Origin: Gerris lacustris
Lineage: Eukaryota > Arthropoda > Insecta > Hemiptera > Gerridae
Assembly (NCBI GenBank): GCA_951217055.1
Contig: OX578281.1
Span: 27,886,101 to 27,950,100 of the forward strand
DNA length: 64,000 nt
Direction of reading: 5' to 3'
Shown: piece by piece, positions 50,204 through 60,370 of the stretch
How the letters are laid out: every line of letters begins with the position of its first letter
How positions within the stretch are numbered: the first letter of the stretch is position 1
Position numbers and translations under genes: made by a program
Notes under the pieces: model-generated
Seen by the model: the letters and a program-made list of their open reading frames with translations, nothing else
What the model was told of the DNA's origin: nothing
Databases searched by the model: none

Positions 50204-53200
50204 GGTGTTTAACACTTCCAATTACTTTATCACATAATTAACTACAGTAAGAAAGAAGAATAGGTAAAAAAATGTTAATTTAATTTAATGGGTACCAATG
50301 GAAACCAAAATTAAGCATTCAAATCAATATTATTTTTTAAGAAAGGAAAGTAGAAAGGCTGGTAAAAAATAATTCCCACCTCTGGGGATTTGAACATGGA
50401 ACCCTCGCTTTGACACCGCAATACCATAAACCCTTGCTGGGAAAGTTTTCTTTAGATATTCATTATACGAATGAATTTTGAATGATCCCAAACTAAAATT
50501 AGGAAAATTATCAAGTTAATGGTTAAGAATTTTGGTATGTGATTTTCTTTTAGTTACGTTTAATGTATTTATTTGTTAACTTAGTACTTATTCTAGGATG
50601 CGTGGCATTTGTTCATTAGTTATTTTGTGCTAGTATTATTTGTGAAATTTTATTTTGACAACCTGGTTGATGGAGTTTTTGTTATGTTGTGAAATTCGGC
50701 AAAGGAAAACCACCTTGGCCATCCTCATATCGTAGGAGAATGGCGCCCAAAGTGGTCTTACTATGTATATGGAAAACACATGAATATTACGCCCTTCTCT
50801 CTAATAATAAATAAAAAGTCCATTAACATTAAAATATAATTGTTTGTCTCTATATAGAAGCAGCATTAGTGCAAATTATGGAATAAGATGAGTTTCATTT
50901 AAAGGTAAAGCGATATTAGGTAAGAGATCAGATAGCTCAAAATATTATTACTTTTTATGTATTATTATTTTTATGCACTCGTAAAGTGAGGAGCGTATTT
51001 CTAAAACGTTTCTTGACCAATTTTTATTTATTTCTTTTTTTCAAGTAATATTATCGAATTGTAGGTAAAATTAATGCTACATAAAGAAAATGGTACTTCT
51101 TTAGATTGCTAATCCCTTATGGTATTTTTTAGAATATAAATGCCTTTGACTAAATAACTACTAAAACAAAGGGATGCTTAGTCCAATGTTCTTTGGGACA
51201 AAGGAATATCACACTTTTGTTATTATAAGGGTAGTTACAGTCTAAAAAAGAACATTCCATACACCTTCTTTAGATTGTTAATCCCCACTGCTTTTTTTAT
51301 AAGGGGGTAACAATCTAAAGAAGTGCCATTATAATTTTTTCCAATACGACTTAGAGATCTTAAAAAAATGGTCTTAAAACGGGTACTTTTTTCCAATACG
51401 GTTTAGAAGTTTTAAATAAATGGTCGCTAAAAAAGATATATACTTCGTTCCAATACCCCTCTTTTCCACCAATTTCAAAAGTCTCTTTTTTACACTTATG
51501 TAGTATAATATCCCTTGTCCATTCTTATTCCTTTAATTACTTGAGAAAATGAGTCTTCAGATGAACATTATAGTGTACCTAAGGGAACTAATAAATGTTT
51601 GGTGAAAATAGACAGAAGACCTTTAAAGTAACACGTCGGAAATCCGAATATTGTAGGACACAGTTGAACAGGAGTAATCAAAAGTAATTAATATTTGATA
51701 TGATTATAATTTGTTTATTATGACTAAAAATTAAAACTTGACTTTATAAATATATTAAATATGATTAAATCTAATTTTTAAATTTATTAAGTGAATCTGA
51801 TATTGTTCAAAACTTACTCCGAGCTTTTATATATGTTTATATAATATATTATTGGTATAAAAACATAAATACGTTAATTGATAGAACGATGTTTAAAAAA
51901 TATATCAACTAATATTAAAGAGAAACTATAATGGACTCATAGAGGAAACAACTTATACAAAAAAATTAATAATTTATAAGAGAAAATCAACTTATGAAAA
52001 AATATTGACGTACAAAACCATTAATATTAACAAGAAAGAAATAATTGATAATAAAATTATACAATACAATTTATGGGGTGGGGGTGGGGGGAAAGGACCA
52101 ACTAAGAATCATTGATAGTTTAAAGAATTAAAATTTTATATAGAAGTAAAAATTTGTAAACAGGGATTTGTTGTGAATTTACAAGGGATTTATTTTTTAG
52201 AAATTAATTAAAGCATTAAAAATAATTTGAGTGAAATTGGCACATGTATAGGTCGATTTTTTAATTTTTTATATTAAATAAGATAATAATAGAACAATAG
52301 AATTAGTTTGGTTTCAATCAAAAATATCGTATAATGTAAAATAAAATTTAAAATAGGTAGAAGTTTTAAGGAAAAACACGAAGAAGATTATGTTTGCTGA
52401 AATGATAGTTTCCATGAGAAGTTAACAAAAATGTATAAAAATTATTTGGAGCAAAATAATTAATTTAAAAATAAGAATAAATATTACTTAATAAAATTAA
52501 GTTAAAAGGAAAGGGCTTACACCAAATAAGGTTATAGGATGAAAAATAAATATTAATATACACAAATTTATTAATAATTAAGTATTAATCAACTATACTG
52601 ACTATTAGGTAAATAAGACTAATATTGAAGGACGGTAGTTTATAAAAAGAACAATTTAAAATTTAGAAATTATTAGAGACTTAAAATTACATTTAAATTA
52701 ACAATGGGATTACTTAAGTTAATATTGCGTGTAAGCTGATTGAAAAATTGGAAGAAAATTGCAATCATATCCCTACTTGAAATTTACCTATTTATTTTTA
52801 ATTTACATATTAAAAATTGTTGAGTAAATATGAATATAAATAAATACAGAAGTAAAGTAAGAAGATTCATACTAAAAGATAATATGAAAAGAAAATAATT
52901 TTCATTGAAAAAATAAATAATTAAATTGGTAGAAAATTATATTATAATTAAATTTGAGAAGTTAATAGATCAAGATCAATACTAGATTAAATATTGCAAG
53001 GAGGAACTTATAATACTATAAAGAAAAGAAGATTAAAAATGTAGAAAATTGTAGAAAAATAAACAAATAAATTATGAGTAAGAGCTAGATAAATTATAAA
53101 CCTTAAAAAAAAGAAAAAAGAACAAAATTAGTAACCTTAATGCATATATAATTAATAATATATATTAATTAGGATGGATACACGCTAATTAAGAGCAAGG

Positions 53201-53526
53201 TAATTATTCTTAAAGAAAGAGAAATAAATAAAATTAGATATATATTAAGGAATTAAAAATAATAAAAAATGTTAAGATTTGAATAGAAAAAAAAATCATT
53301 TGATAAATAATATTTTAAGGGATTTGAAATACTAATAATTATAAAAAAAAATTATTATTGTATAATAAAGGGCAACAAATTTTATAAATATTTTAAGGAA
53401 ATGAAAATGTATTAAGAGTTGGAAATAAAATTGTAGTATGATAGAAGTAGAAGAAGCATAGTAAAGTAGGCAGATGAAAGGACGAAAGAAGATTTAAAGA
53501 ATACTTACGATTGCAAAGCTGTTCAT
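45589..53526 (-). CDS. Secreted glycine-rich cuticle-like protein (2 exons, 201 aa)
   Basis: Exon 1 (53526-53509) encodes MNSFAI and exon 2 (46176-45589) the rest; both ends are phase 0. The signal peptide MNSFAICLAATLAFVGA is followed by EPPVGGG. About residues 31-70 are almost pure Gly with Phe/Tyr punctuation. A non-Gly core (about 71-105) holds EGQYVDGAILEEVRKIILKD. A second Gly run follows, then SSGYGVPSSGYGVPSG, a second core (VDLEGIKPALQVAQYLQQ, about 153-170), a Gly6 run and a C-terminus RPSGAYGAPY. Gly-rich runs with YGVP/YGAP motifs are usual in structural cuticle and resilin-like proteins. No Rebers-Riddiford chitin-binding consensus is present. The cuticle role is inferred; the two conserved-looking helical cores belong to no family I can name. 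Confidence 0.85.
47265..47325 (-). mobile_element. SINE remnant (B box only)
   Basis: Minus strand AAGTTCAAATCCCAGAGAGG resembles a pol III B box (GTTCAAATCCC). The same phrase occurs at about 50385-50400, so both are probably tails of one SINE family. Confidence 0.45.
48115..48385 (+). pseudogene. Decayed non-LTR retrotransposon tail
   Basis: The plus-strand frame starts LISFNKLRWFRHITRMKRGT, like the LRW-x-GH-x-x-RM segment of LINE tails, and then hits several stops. Too degraded to classify. Confidence 0.55.
49190..49300. repeat. Imperfect palindrome around GAGCGAAGCGAG
   Basis: 'ctgtgagttgtttctttacc' on the left is mirrored by 'ggtaaagaaaaaacacttca' and 'cagtc' on the right, around the centre TCGAGCGAAGCGAGAC. 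Related end sequence (TTCACAGCCTACCACGGAAA) occurs at about 49687-49707, so this may be one end of a 0.5-kb element. Confidence 0.55.
49720..49870. other. Spacer with short T-rich tract
   Basis: Includes an (AT)n/T tract (49710-49730) and unassigned sequence; nothing coding. Confidence 0.4.
49866..50172. mobile_element. Hairpin MITE (about 307 bp, arms of about 150 bp)
   Basis: From 'ttatgataaatatgaagaga' on the left to 'atctcttcatatcataatt' on the right, the two halves are near-complete reverse complements. They meet at the perfect centre GAGAGTGAAGTCTTCACTCT. Each arm holds the pair 'ctgatgatgg...gccgaaac' (or its complement). Confidence 0.9.
50172..50198. repeat. (AT)n tract abutting the hairpin MITE
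   Basis: About 13 TA units directly at the right end of the hairpin element. Confidence 0.85.
50370..50445 (-). mobile_element. SINE remnant with B box
   Basis: The minus strand reads GGTTCCATGTTCAAATCCCC within a tRNA-like context (CCCAGCAAGGGTTTATGGTA upstream). Probably a SINE tail. Confidence 0.5.
51090..51335. mobile_element. MITE of family U (about 245 bp, 26-bp inverted termini)
   Basis: The left end is TGGTACTTCTTTAGATTGCT and the right end in reverse complement TGGCACTTCTTTAGATTGTT. The interior phrase 'gtccaatgttctttgggaca' recurs at 36815-36850 and 55670-55710. Confidence 0.8.
51700..53470. other. Purine-biased, T-poor intronic stretch
   Basis: For about 1.8 kb the plus strand is dominated by A and G with few C, so the transcribed (minus-sense) RNA would be pyrimidine-rich. 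No unit repeat, frame or RNA gene was recognised. Confidence 0.5.
53509..53526 (-). CDS. Glycine-rich protein exon 1 (6 codons)
   Basis: ATGAACAGCTTTGCAATC followed by the consensus donor GTAAGTATTC. Very short first coding exons that split the signal peptide are typical of insect cuticle-protein genes. The TATA box and initiator just upstream support this start. Confidence 0.85.
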
Positions 53527-53590
53527 GATAGTGTAAGTAATCCAAATGGGAACTGAGCACTCGGCTGAAGTGTGAAGCGAGTTTTGTATC

Positions 53591-53597
53591 TTTTATA
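53591..53597 (-). promoter_or_regulatory. TATA box of the glycine-rich gene
   Basis: TATAAAAG on the minus strand begins 31 bp upstream of the A in TTCAGCC (53566), a fair insect initiator. A better-matching TCAGT lies 12 bp further downstream. The start codon is 40 bp from the first initiator. Confidence 0.75.
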
Positions 53598-55744
53598 CGA
53601 AGTAAAGATCAGAGGGGGTGGAAAGGATTTCATACACCCCTCTATGGTGGGGGATTACTTAGTGTCTGAGTACTGGTAAGGGTACAGGGTACAGGGGTCC
53701 CCACCTACACTAGTCTTACAGATGCATCTTCTTAGTTACCTAACTTATATCCCATTCATGAGATAACTTTGCATTTTATTTCTCTTAAGACTGTCTTCTC
53801 AAAAAAAATAATCAAATATTTACAGTATAATTTCAATTGACCTTTGTATTCAAATATTTAATAATTTATTTTCTAAAATATTCAGTTAGTGTAAATTTAA
53901 GAGATTTTTTTTTACTTTTCCTCACCTATAGAGGAAAAGTATTGTTTTCACCTAAAAAAAAATCCGAAACCGTGATTTCAACGGAATTATGAAATTATTG
54001 GTGTATTTAAAATCATTTGAGTGGTTTTTAGCTTAATGTCTGCCTGTCTGTCTGTTTTTATATTTGGCTGTCAATGTCACGCAAAGTTCCCAGAGTTTTT
54101 GAGCTAGAGAGTTAAAACTTGGTACAAAAATAAGTTATTTACATATAGTTCTGCCACCTAGAAAGTCATTTACATATTCGTGTGACCTCATTAACAAATT
54201 TTTGCTGAGTCAACTTAAGTCTTTAAAATTTCTTAAATATCGCCAAATTTTACGATTATGCTGTAATTTTCACCCTCCATAGTACTATGTAAGACAAACA
54301 TTTCCACTGAATTACGTTTTGACGTATTAAAATAAACGCAACAACTCTTAACGCAAAATTAAACATTAACGCTAATTTATTTCGAGACTATTTTTGCCGA
54401 TTGAGCTGAAATTCGCACAAATTATCCCTTTTTATAAGAAAAATAATGCCTCCTTTTTTTCAACTTAATATTAGCCCCCTTTTTGGAGTTATTTGGTAAG
54501 GAAATGTTTCGAGACACCCGCGTCTGATTTTATAAATTTAATTTGAATTTATGATGGTTTGATTTCTAAAAAAAAAAAAGAATTAATTTAAATAATTTTT
54601 TACTTTCTCCTATACGTAGTATATTTAAAGATAAGTATTGTTATAGCTGATAGAGCTAAAATTTGATTTAGAAAATTTTTTACATTGGGATGTACATGTA
54701 TTTAGTTCCCTTGAGTTTAAAAAGTGTTTGAAAAAAAAAAAAAATCTGTCGTCTTTACAAACTCACGTGGATCCTAAAATACTTGGCTGATTTTGATGAT
54801 ATTTGGCATACAGAAAAATCAACCTGAAACGAAATCGAGACAAGAATTTTAGCTCTAAATTTGAGATACTACCCTCCAAAAATATTTTTTTTTTAAAAAC
54901 TTTTTCACAAAAAAAAAAAAAAAAAAAATAATAATAATAATTTTTACAAGTTTGCACCTTTGATAACTTTGGGTATAAAAATAAAAAATTCTCTAAAACT
55001 GTCCTTTAAATCCAAAATTATCGATATATGTCGTACCAGGAAAAAAATCTTTTTACAAGCTTTTATGTAACTTGCAATGTTTGTATGTATGTTCGGGTCA
55101 AATCTTGCTACTATGAATTTTAAAGAAGTTATCATCAATCGATTGAATTGAAATTTTGCATAGACGTTTAGTTTGGATGACAATGCATCATGGTTAGCTA
55201 AATGACGTCATTCTAAATCTAAAATGGTGGACAGCCCAAGATGATGGACTAGTTATTTTTTAAGCACGCCCATGACATGGGTATCAAATGAAAGAGTTTT
55301 CTATGAAGAATACGAATAAAAGCTTGGTTTTTAAAAATGATTTTTTTTTAAATAAAATTTTTCAAGGTATGTATTGATAAAAATAAATCTGATTTTGTTT
55401 AATATCTAAAAAGAAAATAAACAACCACCTATTTTTGATAATAAAACATCTAACTGAGATATTATGAGCTTTAAATACAGTACATATATAATGTATATGC
55501 TTTAATGAGTACAAGTTCATATACATATATATTTATATGATTTTTGGGAATTTTTTTAGATTGTTACTCCCCTTATAAAAATAACAGAGGGGAGTAACAA
55601 TCTAAAGATGGTGTACGAAATGTTCTTCTTTAGACTATTACTCCCCTTATAAAAACACAAGTATGAATTCCTTTGTCCCAAAGTACATTGGACTAAACAT
55701 TCCTTTGTCTTAATAGTTATTTAGTAAAAGTTATTTATATTCTG

Positions 55745-55777
<33 letters not shown>

Positions 55778-55830
55778 ATAGGGGATAACGATTTTTGAAC
55801 TTGTGTATGTATATAAGTTTTGTACGGACC
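53598..55830. other. Upstream of the glycine-rich gene; dispersed repeats
   Basis: 53640-53720 carries GGGTACAGGGTACAGGGGTC-type direct repeats near the promoter. From about 53990 to 54300, 54740-54900, and 55070-55330 there are fragments of the insect families with 'gtctgcctgtctgtctg' and 'ttgatgatatttggcatac'. A family U hairpin lies at 55556-55606 and an A30 tract at about 55747-55776. Confidence 0.5.
55556..55606. repeat. Family U hairpin, 18-bp perfect arms
   Basis: TTAGATTGTTACTCCCCT and its exact reverse complement are separated by about 14 bases. The arm sequence is the terminus of MITE U, so this is two ends of that family brought together. Confidence 0.8.
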
Positions 55831-56004
55831 GATTTATTTTATCATTACGAAGTGTTAGTAATATAAGCTTAAAATATTTCAAGATTTAGATTTATTTTAT
55901 CATTACGAAGTGTTAGTAATATAAGCTTAAAATATTTCAAGATTTAGATTTATTTTATCATTACGAAGTGTTAGTAATATAAGCTTAAAATATTTCAAGA
56001 TTTA
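55831..56004. repeat. Three perfect tandem copies of a 58-bp unit
   Basis: Units start at 55831, 55889 and 55947, each 'gatttattttatcattacga' and onward, apparently without mismatch. A partial fourth begins at 56005. Confidence 0.93.
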
Positions 56005-56208
56005 GATTTATTTGAGATTTGGATGGATTTACCATTTTTAAGGTCTTCTGGGTACAAAATGTTATTTGAAAAGAAAATACTGTTAATGAGCATTTTATGC
56101 AAAAAAAAAAAATAAATAAATAAATAAATAAAAATAATTATGTGCACTCGAAAAACCGGTAATTACGAACAAAATACGAACAAAACCTTTTGCATTTAAA
56201 GTGAATCT

Positions 56209-56389
56209 GAATTTATATCCTAAAATATCTTATTATATAGATTTAACACTAAAACAATTCATGATAATAATACGTCACCACAAGAAATTGAATGGTGGTA
56301 GAATATTCAATTTCTTGTGGTGACATATTATTATTATGAATTGTTTTAGTGATAAATCTATATAATAAGATATTTTAGGATTTAAATTC
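56209..56389. mobile_element. Palindromic MITE (181 bp, near-perfect hairpin)
   Basis: Arms of about 85 bp, for example 'ccacaagaaattgaat' and 'attcaatttcttgtgg', with a spacer of about 9-10 bases (ggtggtagaa...). Only a few mismatches by eye. Confidence 0.92.
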
Positions 56390-57050
56390 TAAATCTAAAC
56401 CAGTTTTGATTTCTAACTATGTCACATCTATTTTTAATATATGTCTCGTAAACTAGATTTTCTCTAGAAGAAGCAGATATGGTGGATTCTGGTATTTAAT
56501 TTGACTAAAATATTTAAATTATTTGATCAATGCACTTATAATCCAATTTTAAGAAATATTTTTAGGGACGTACACAAAACCTAGATTTCTTATTGATAAA
56601 GACTTGACACTGTCGAGTTTATTATAGGGTTCAAGGACGCTCTCTCTTATATTACAACACACTCTATTTAAAAGTACAAGAAACCAACTTTATAAATTAT
56701 AACATAATTCCTGTTTTTTTCTGTCTGACATTAACGCAATGTCATTATATCTCCGAAAGTACCTAACAAACAATTTTGAAACTTTGCGTAAGGAACTAAA
56801 TACAAAGAAAACTTTAGAGTTGCTCCAACAAATCTCCTAAAATTGACTATTCTTTTAACAAAAATAAAAAATCACAGGGAAGCACTTGCGTCCAAGTACT
56901 TTTTAGGGTTTTGTAGAAGATTAAGCATGCCCTTTATGTAATTATGATTTTATTCTTCGATCTCAAGGGTCCGGGTTCGATCCCCCGGGGGGTCACAATG
57001 TTTTTCATCGGTAATAACGACTAGAAAAATTCATTTTTTCAAACCATTTC
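56390..57050. other. Intergenic with a B-box-like motif
   Basis: At 56965-56995 the sequence GGGTTCGATCCCCCGGGG resembles a pol III B box but has no matching A box or cloverleaf, so it is probably a SINE tail. The rest is unassigned. Confidence 0.45.
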
Positions 57051-57845
57051 CATCGCTTCACCATAAGGTATAACCATGAATTATTTCGAAACTTTAGGAC
57101 CACCCGTTATATAGTGGTTGGGGAGGGGGACATTTTTGGGGGTATATTTTGACTTATAAAATTAATAAAGAATGAAAAATTCAAAAAAGCAAATATATAT
57201 TTGAATCCTACTCTTCACCAGCTTTCATATGATACCCAACTCAAAATTTTAAAAAGATAAAATTTTTGGTGCACTTCAAATTTTCGCGCCCAAAATTGTC
57301 AATTTTTTAAAATTTGGGATGAACTCCCGGAATTTTCATCGCCCCACAATAAGGCATTAGCATGAATTATTTCGAAATTTTAGCACCAGCCGAAGTATAG
57401 TGGTTGGGGGGGGGGAAATTTTTTTGGGGCATATTTTGATTTTTTTACCCAATAAGGAATGCAAAATTTGAAAATGTATATATATCTTTGCGCCCTACTC
57501 TTCAGCAGCTTTCATTTGATACCCAACTCAAAATTTTAAAAAAATAAAATTTTTGGCGCACTTCAAATTTTCGCGCCCAAAATTGGCAATTTTTTAAAAT
57601 TTGGGATGAACTCCCGGAATTTTCATCGCTCCACAATAAGGCATTAGCATGAATTATTTCGGAATTTTAGGACCAGCCGAAGTATAGTGGTTGGGGGGGG
57701 GGGGAAATTTTTTTTTGGGTATATTTTGATTTTTTTACCCAATAAGGAATGCAAAATTTACAAAAGCTTATATATATTTGCGTCCTACTCTTCAGCAGCT
57801 TTCATTTGACACCCCACTCGAAAATTAAAAAAATATAAATTTTTG
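57051..57845. repeat. Tandem repeat, 2.8 copies of a 287-bp unit
   Basis: Units start at 57051, 57337 and 57624, each beginning catcgc and containing 'gcatgaattatttcg', a G-run ('ggttggggggggg'), 'tactcttcagcagctttcat' and 'cccaaaattggcaatttttt'. The third is truncated near 57845. The G-run length varies between copies. Confidence 0.92.
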
Positions 57846-59159
57846 AGTTTACAACATTTTTGCGAATTGCGCATGCGCATATTTAATTTTGAACTTCTGT
57901 ATATTTTTCCTTTGGTTGGGTCAAAAAGTTACACCAGTATTTCAAATTTCAGCTCTTTAGCTTAAACGGTTCGGGCCCTATGAACCAAAGAGCGACGGAC
58001 AGACGGACACATCACCCTCGGCATAAGGGTTTTGAGAAGAATCTACAAAACCCTAAAAATGTAGAATGTTAAATGAAACGGGAAGAAGCCCTGAGTACAA
58101 ATACATACATATTTGGTTCCGTTTTTGTGTCAATTCAATATATACTCCATGATTCCTAAAATCTTGAGTTATTCATCTCCCCTGTCAATTTTTGACTTTC
58201 TCATATAAAGAGAACGTATTGTAATGCCACGGAAATTTGATTTGGAGATTTTGATGGATTTACACGTTTTGAGGTCCCCTGAGTCCAAAAAAGTGATTTT
58301 TAAAAAATGTCTGTCGTTTTGTCGTCTGTTGTCTGTCTGTTCAGACGCCTGAAGCCTAAACTAATGGATCGATTTCGACCATATTTGGCATACATGTTCA
58401 GAAAAATCATACCGAAATCAAGAAATGAATTTTAGCTACAAATTTGAGGGCGCTACCCCAAAAATTTATCGCTCGAAAACAGTCCCGCCGATTTTAATCA
58501 AATAATTAAAAAATATCGTCCATTTAAATACGAATCTAACGATATAAGCCGTACTCCTGGGGAAAATCTAGCTCCTGAGAAAATAGCTTTAAACTCGGAC
58601 GGAGATGCCGGGTTCGATTCTCCGCCGAGAAGAAATTATTTTTATTATAAATTTCGATAACATGTCCAACAATAATTTAATGTACCTACGACAACTAATA
58701 AATGGAGAAAACTGAGCCAAGTAATTAAACTCGTATATGAGAAAGTTTGTCTTAAGATTGTCTGATTGTCTCTTACCGATTTTTTAACAATTCATCGAAA
58801 AAAATATAAAGAACGAAGAAGATAAAGATACCGTTTTAATCTTCGTAAAAAAGGGAGTTTTTTCAATAATCTTTTTATACGACCCATGTTTTATAAAGGT
58901 TGTAGATAGGTGTAATTTGATATTTGAACGTAGTTTTCAATTCTAATCAACTTTTCTTAATAACAATTTTCGATTTTGTCACAAATAAAGGTACTTTACT
59001 CTTGAGCGAAAATCATGTTTTTTGACAAACCTCGTATATATGTATAAATTTGTCATCTGATCGTGGCATCAGAACGTTTTATGAATATTAACGTTCTTTC
59101 GTAAAATTATTAATTAAACAGTTTACCATATGTATAAAACTACTTGGGGTACACTGTAT
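57846..59159. other. Intergenic with dispersed repeats
   Basis: About 57950-58060 ('gggccctatgaaccaaagag', 'gacggacagacggacacatc') looks like the tail of the 287-bp repeat family. At about 58250-58420 lies a further gtctgtctg-type copy. At 58595-58620 is a B-box-like GGGTTCGATTC without a tRNA fold. No gene. Confidence 0.5.
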
Positions 59160-59163
59160 ATAC

Positions 59164-59252
<89 letters not shown>
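59160..59252. repeat. (AT)n microsatellite
   Basis: Nearly uninterrupted TA dinucleotides over about 90 bp. Confidence 0.95.
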
Positions 59253-59258
<6 letters not shown>

Positions 59259-60300
59259 TTTCAATGTAAGAACGAATATCATATTAATGCTTTTGTTTCT
59301 CCAATAAAATTTTTCATTAATAAAACAAAATCTACCTTAGACTTTTTAAATTTTCGTGAAATATGTATTTTTGCATTCCTATTACAAAATGATACTTTCG
59401 AAAGACATTATTTATTCAAATAAGGTTCACAAGATTTGAGGTGAAATTTAAAAAAAAAAAAAAATGATTATGACTTGACAAGGTCATACAGGGTTGAAGG
59501 ACGATCTCTCTTATATTCCAACACATTCTATTCAAATTTACAAGAAATCTAACGCTATAAATAATTACCTAATAATGATAAACATCTTTACATGTAATAT
59601 TATATGATATATAGAAAGATACATTTTTTCAAGTACTAAGACAAAATCGGAAAACAATAAAATCTGTCCGACAAATTCTAACAAAACTTTCTCACATACA
59701 TAAAATACCAATTACATAATTAATAATTATTAAATATGTAATCATAGTTCAACGGGTGAATGTTACTTTTCTTTTTTGACTTTCATCCGGATCTCTCTAT
59801 CTTCCTAATATATTTTTTTCCGATTGAAACTTATATTGGACCAACAATGGGTCTTCTAGTCTAATAATCTATCCATCTTTCTAATCTAATGTATATCATT
59901 CTATAAATTTGGATTATCTGTGAGCTAATTTTAACGTAGCATCTAAACTTAATTCAATTCGGACAAGTAGTTTTTAAAATATGGGTGTTTTCTTAACTCT
60001 GGACAGACAGAAACTAAACCGAAAATGTTCTCTATTGTTTGAAAAAAAATTCTGTCTAGGAAATGTTACATAAGTATTTGGAGACAAAAAAAGTCGTCCT
60101 TTAAAATTATAACAATGCTGTAGCTACTTTCGATAAGCTCGGAAGCTATATTATCTAAACAACCCTGCAAAACTATATACTCATTTTAATTAATGAGTAA
60201 ATAAAAATCATTTCAATTATGATGAGCAATTCATAATTGTAAAGCTTATAAATTGACATATTTCTTATATCAATGAGAATAATTATTCCTTGTACTCATA
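59253..60300. other. Intergenic; minus-strand family S copy
   Basis: About 59930-60165 in reverse complement matches family S (copies at 12240, 19370, 21780 and 61595), with 'ccgagcttatcg' and 'aaaactacttgtccga'. No gene. Confidence 0.55.
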
Positions 60301-60301
60301 A

Positions 60302-60368
<67 letters not shown>
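60302..60368. repeat. (TA)n microsatellite
   Basis: About 33 TA units, followed by a short GC-rich segment 'ggggggcagtgcccccgcca' that contains a hairpin. Confidence 0.95.

Positions 60369-60370
<2 letters not shown>

Larger units (their letters stand above)
46177..53508. other. 7.3-kb intron of the glycine-rich gene
   Basis: Contains a C16 tract (about 46314-46329), SINE B-box remnants (about 47270-47320 and 50370-50445), a decayed LINE tail (48115-48385), a repeat start at 48915, a palindromic block at 49190-49300, the hairpin MITE 49866-50172, MITE U (51090-51335), and a strongly purine-biased stretch (about 51700-53470). No internal exon was recognised. Confidence 0.6.

Noticed and set aside
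56960..57000. Possible tRNA (GGGTTCGATCCCCCGG)
   Set aside because: Good T-arm-like sequence but no cloverleaf upstream.
58580..58625. Possible tRNA 3' half (GGGTTCGATTCTCC)
   Set aside because: The T-arm does not pair and there is no acceptor or anticodon arm; more likely a SINE tail.
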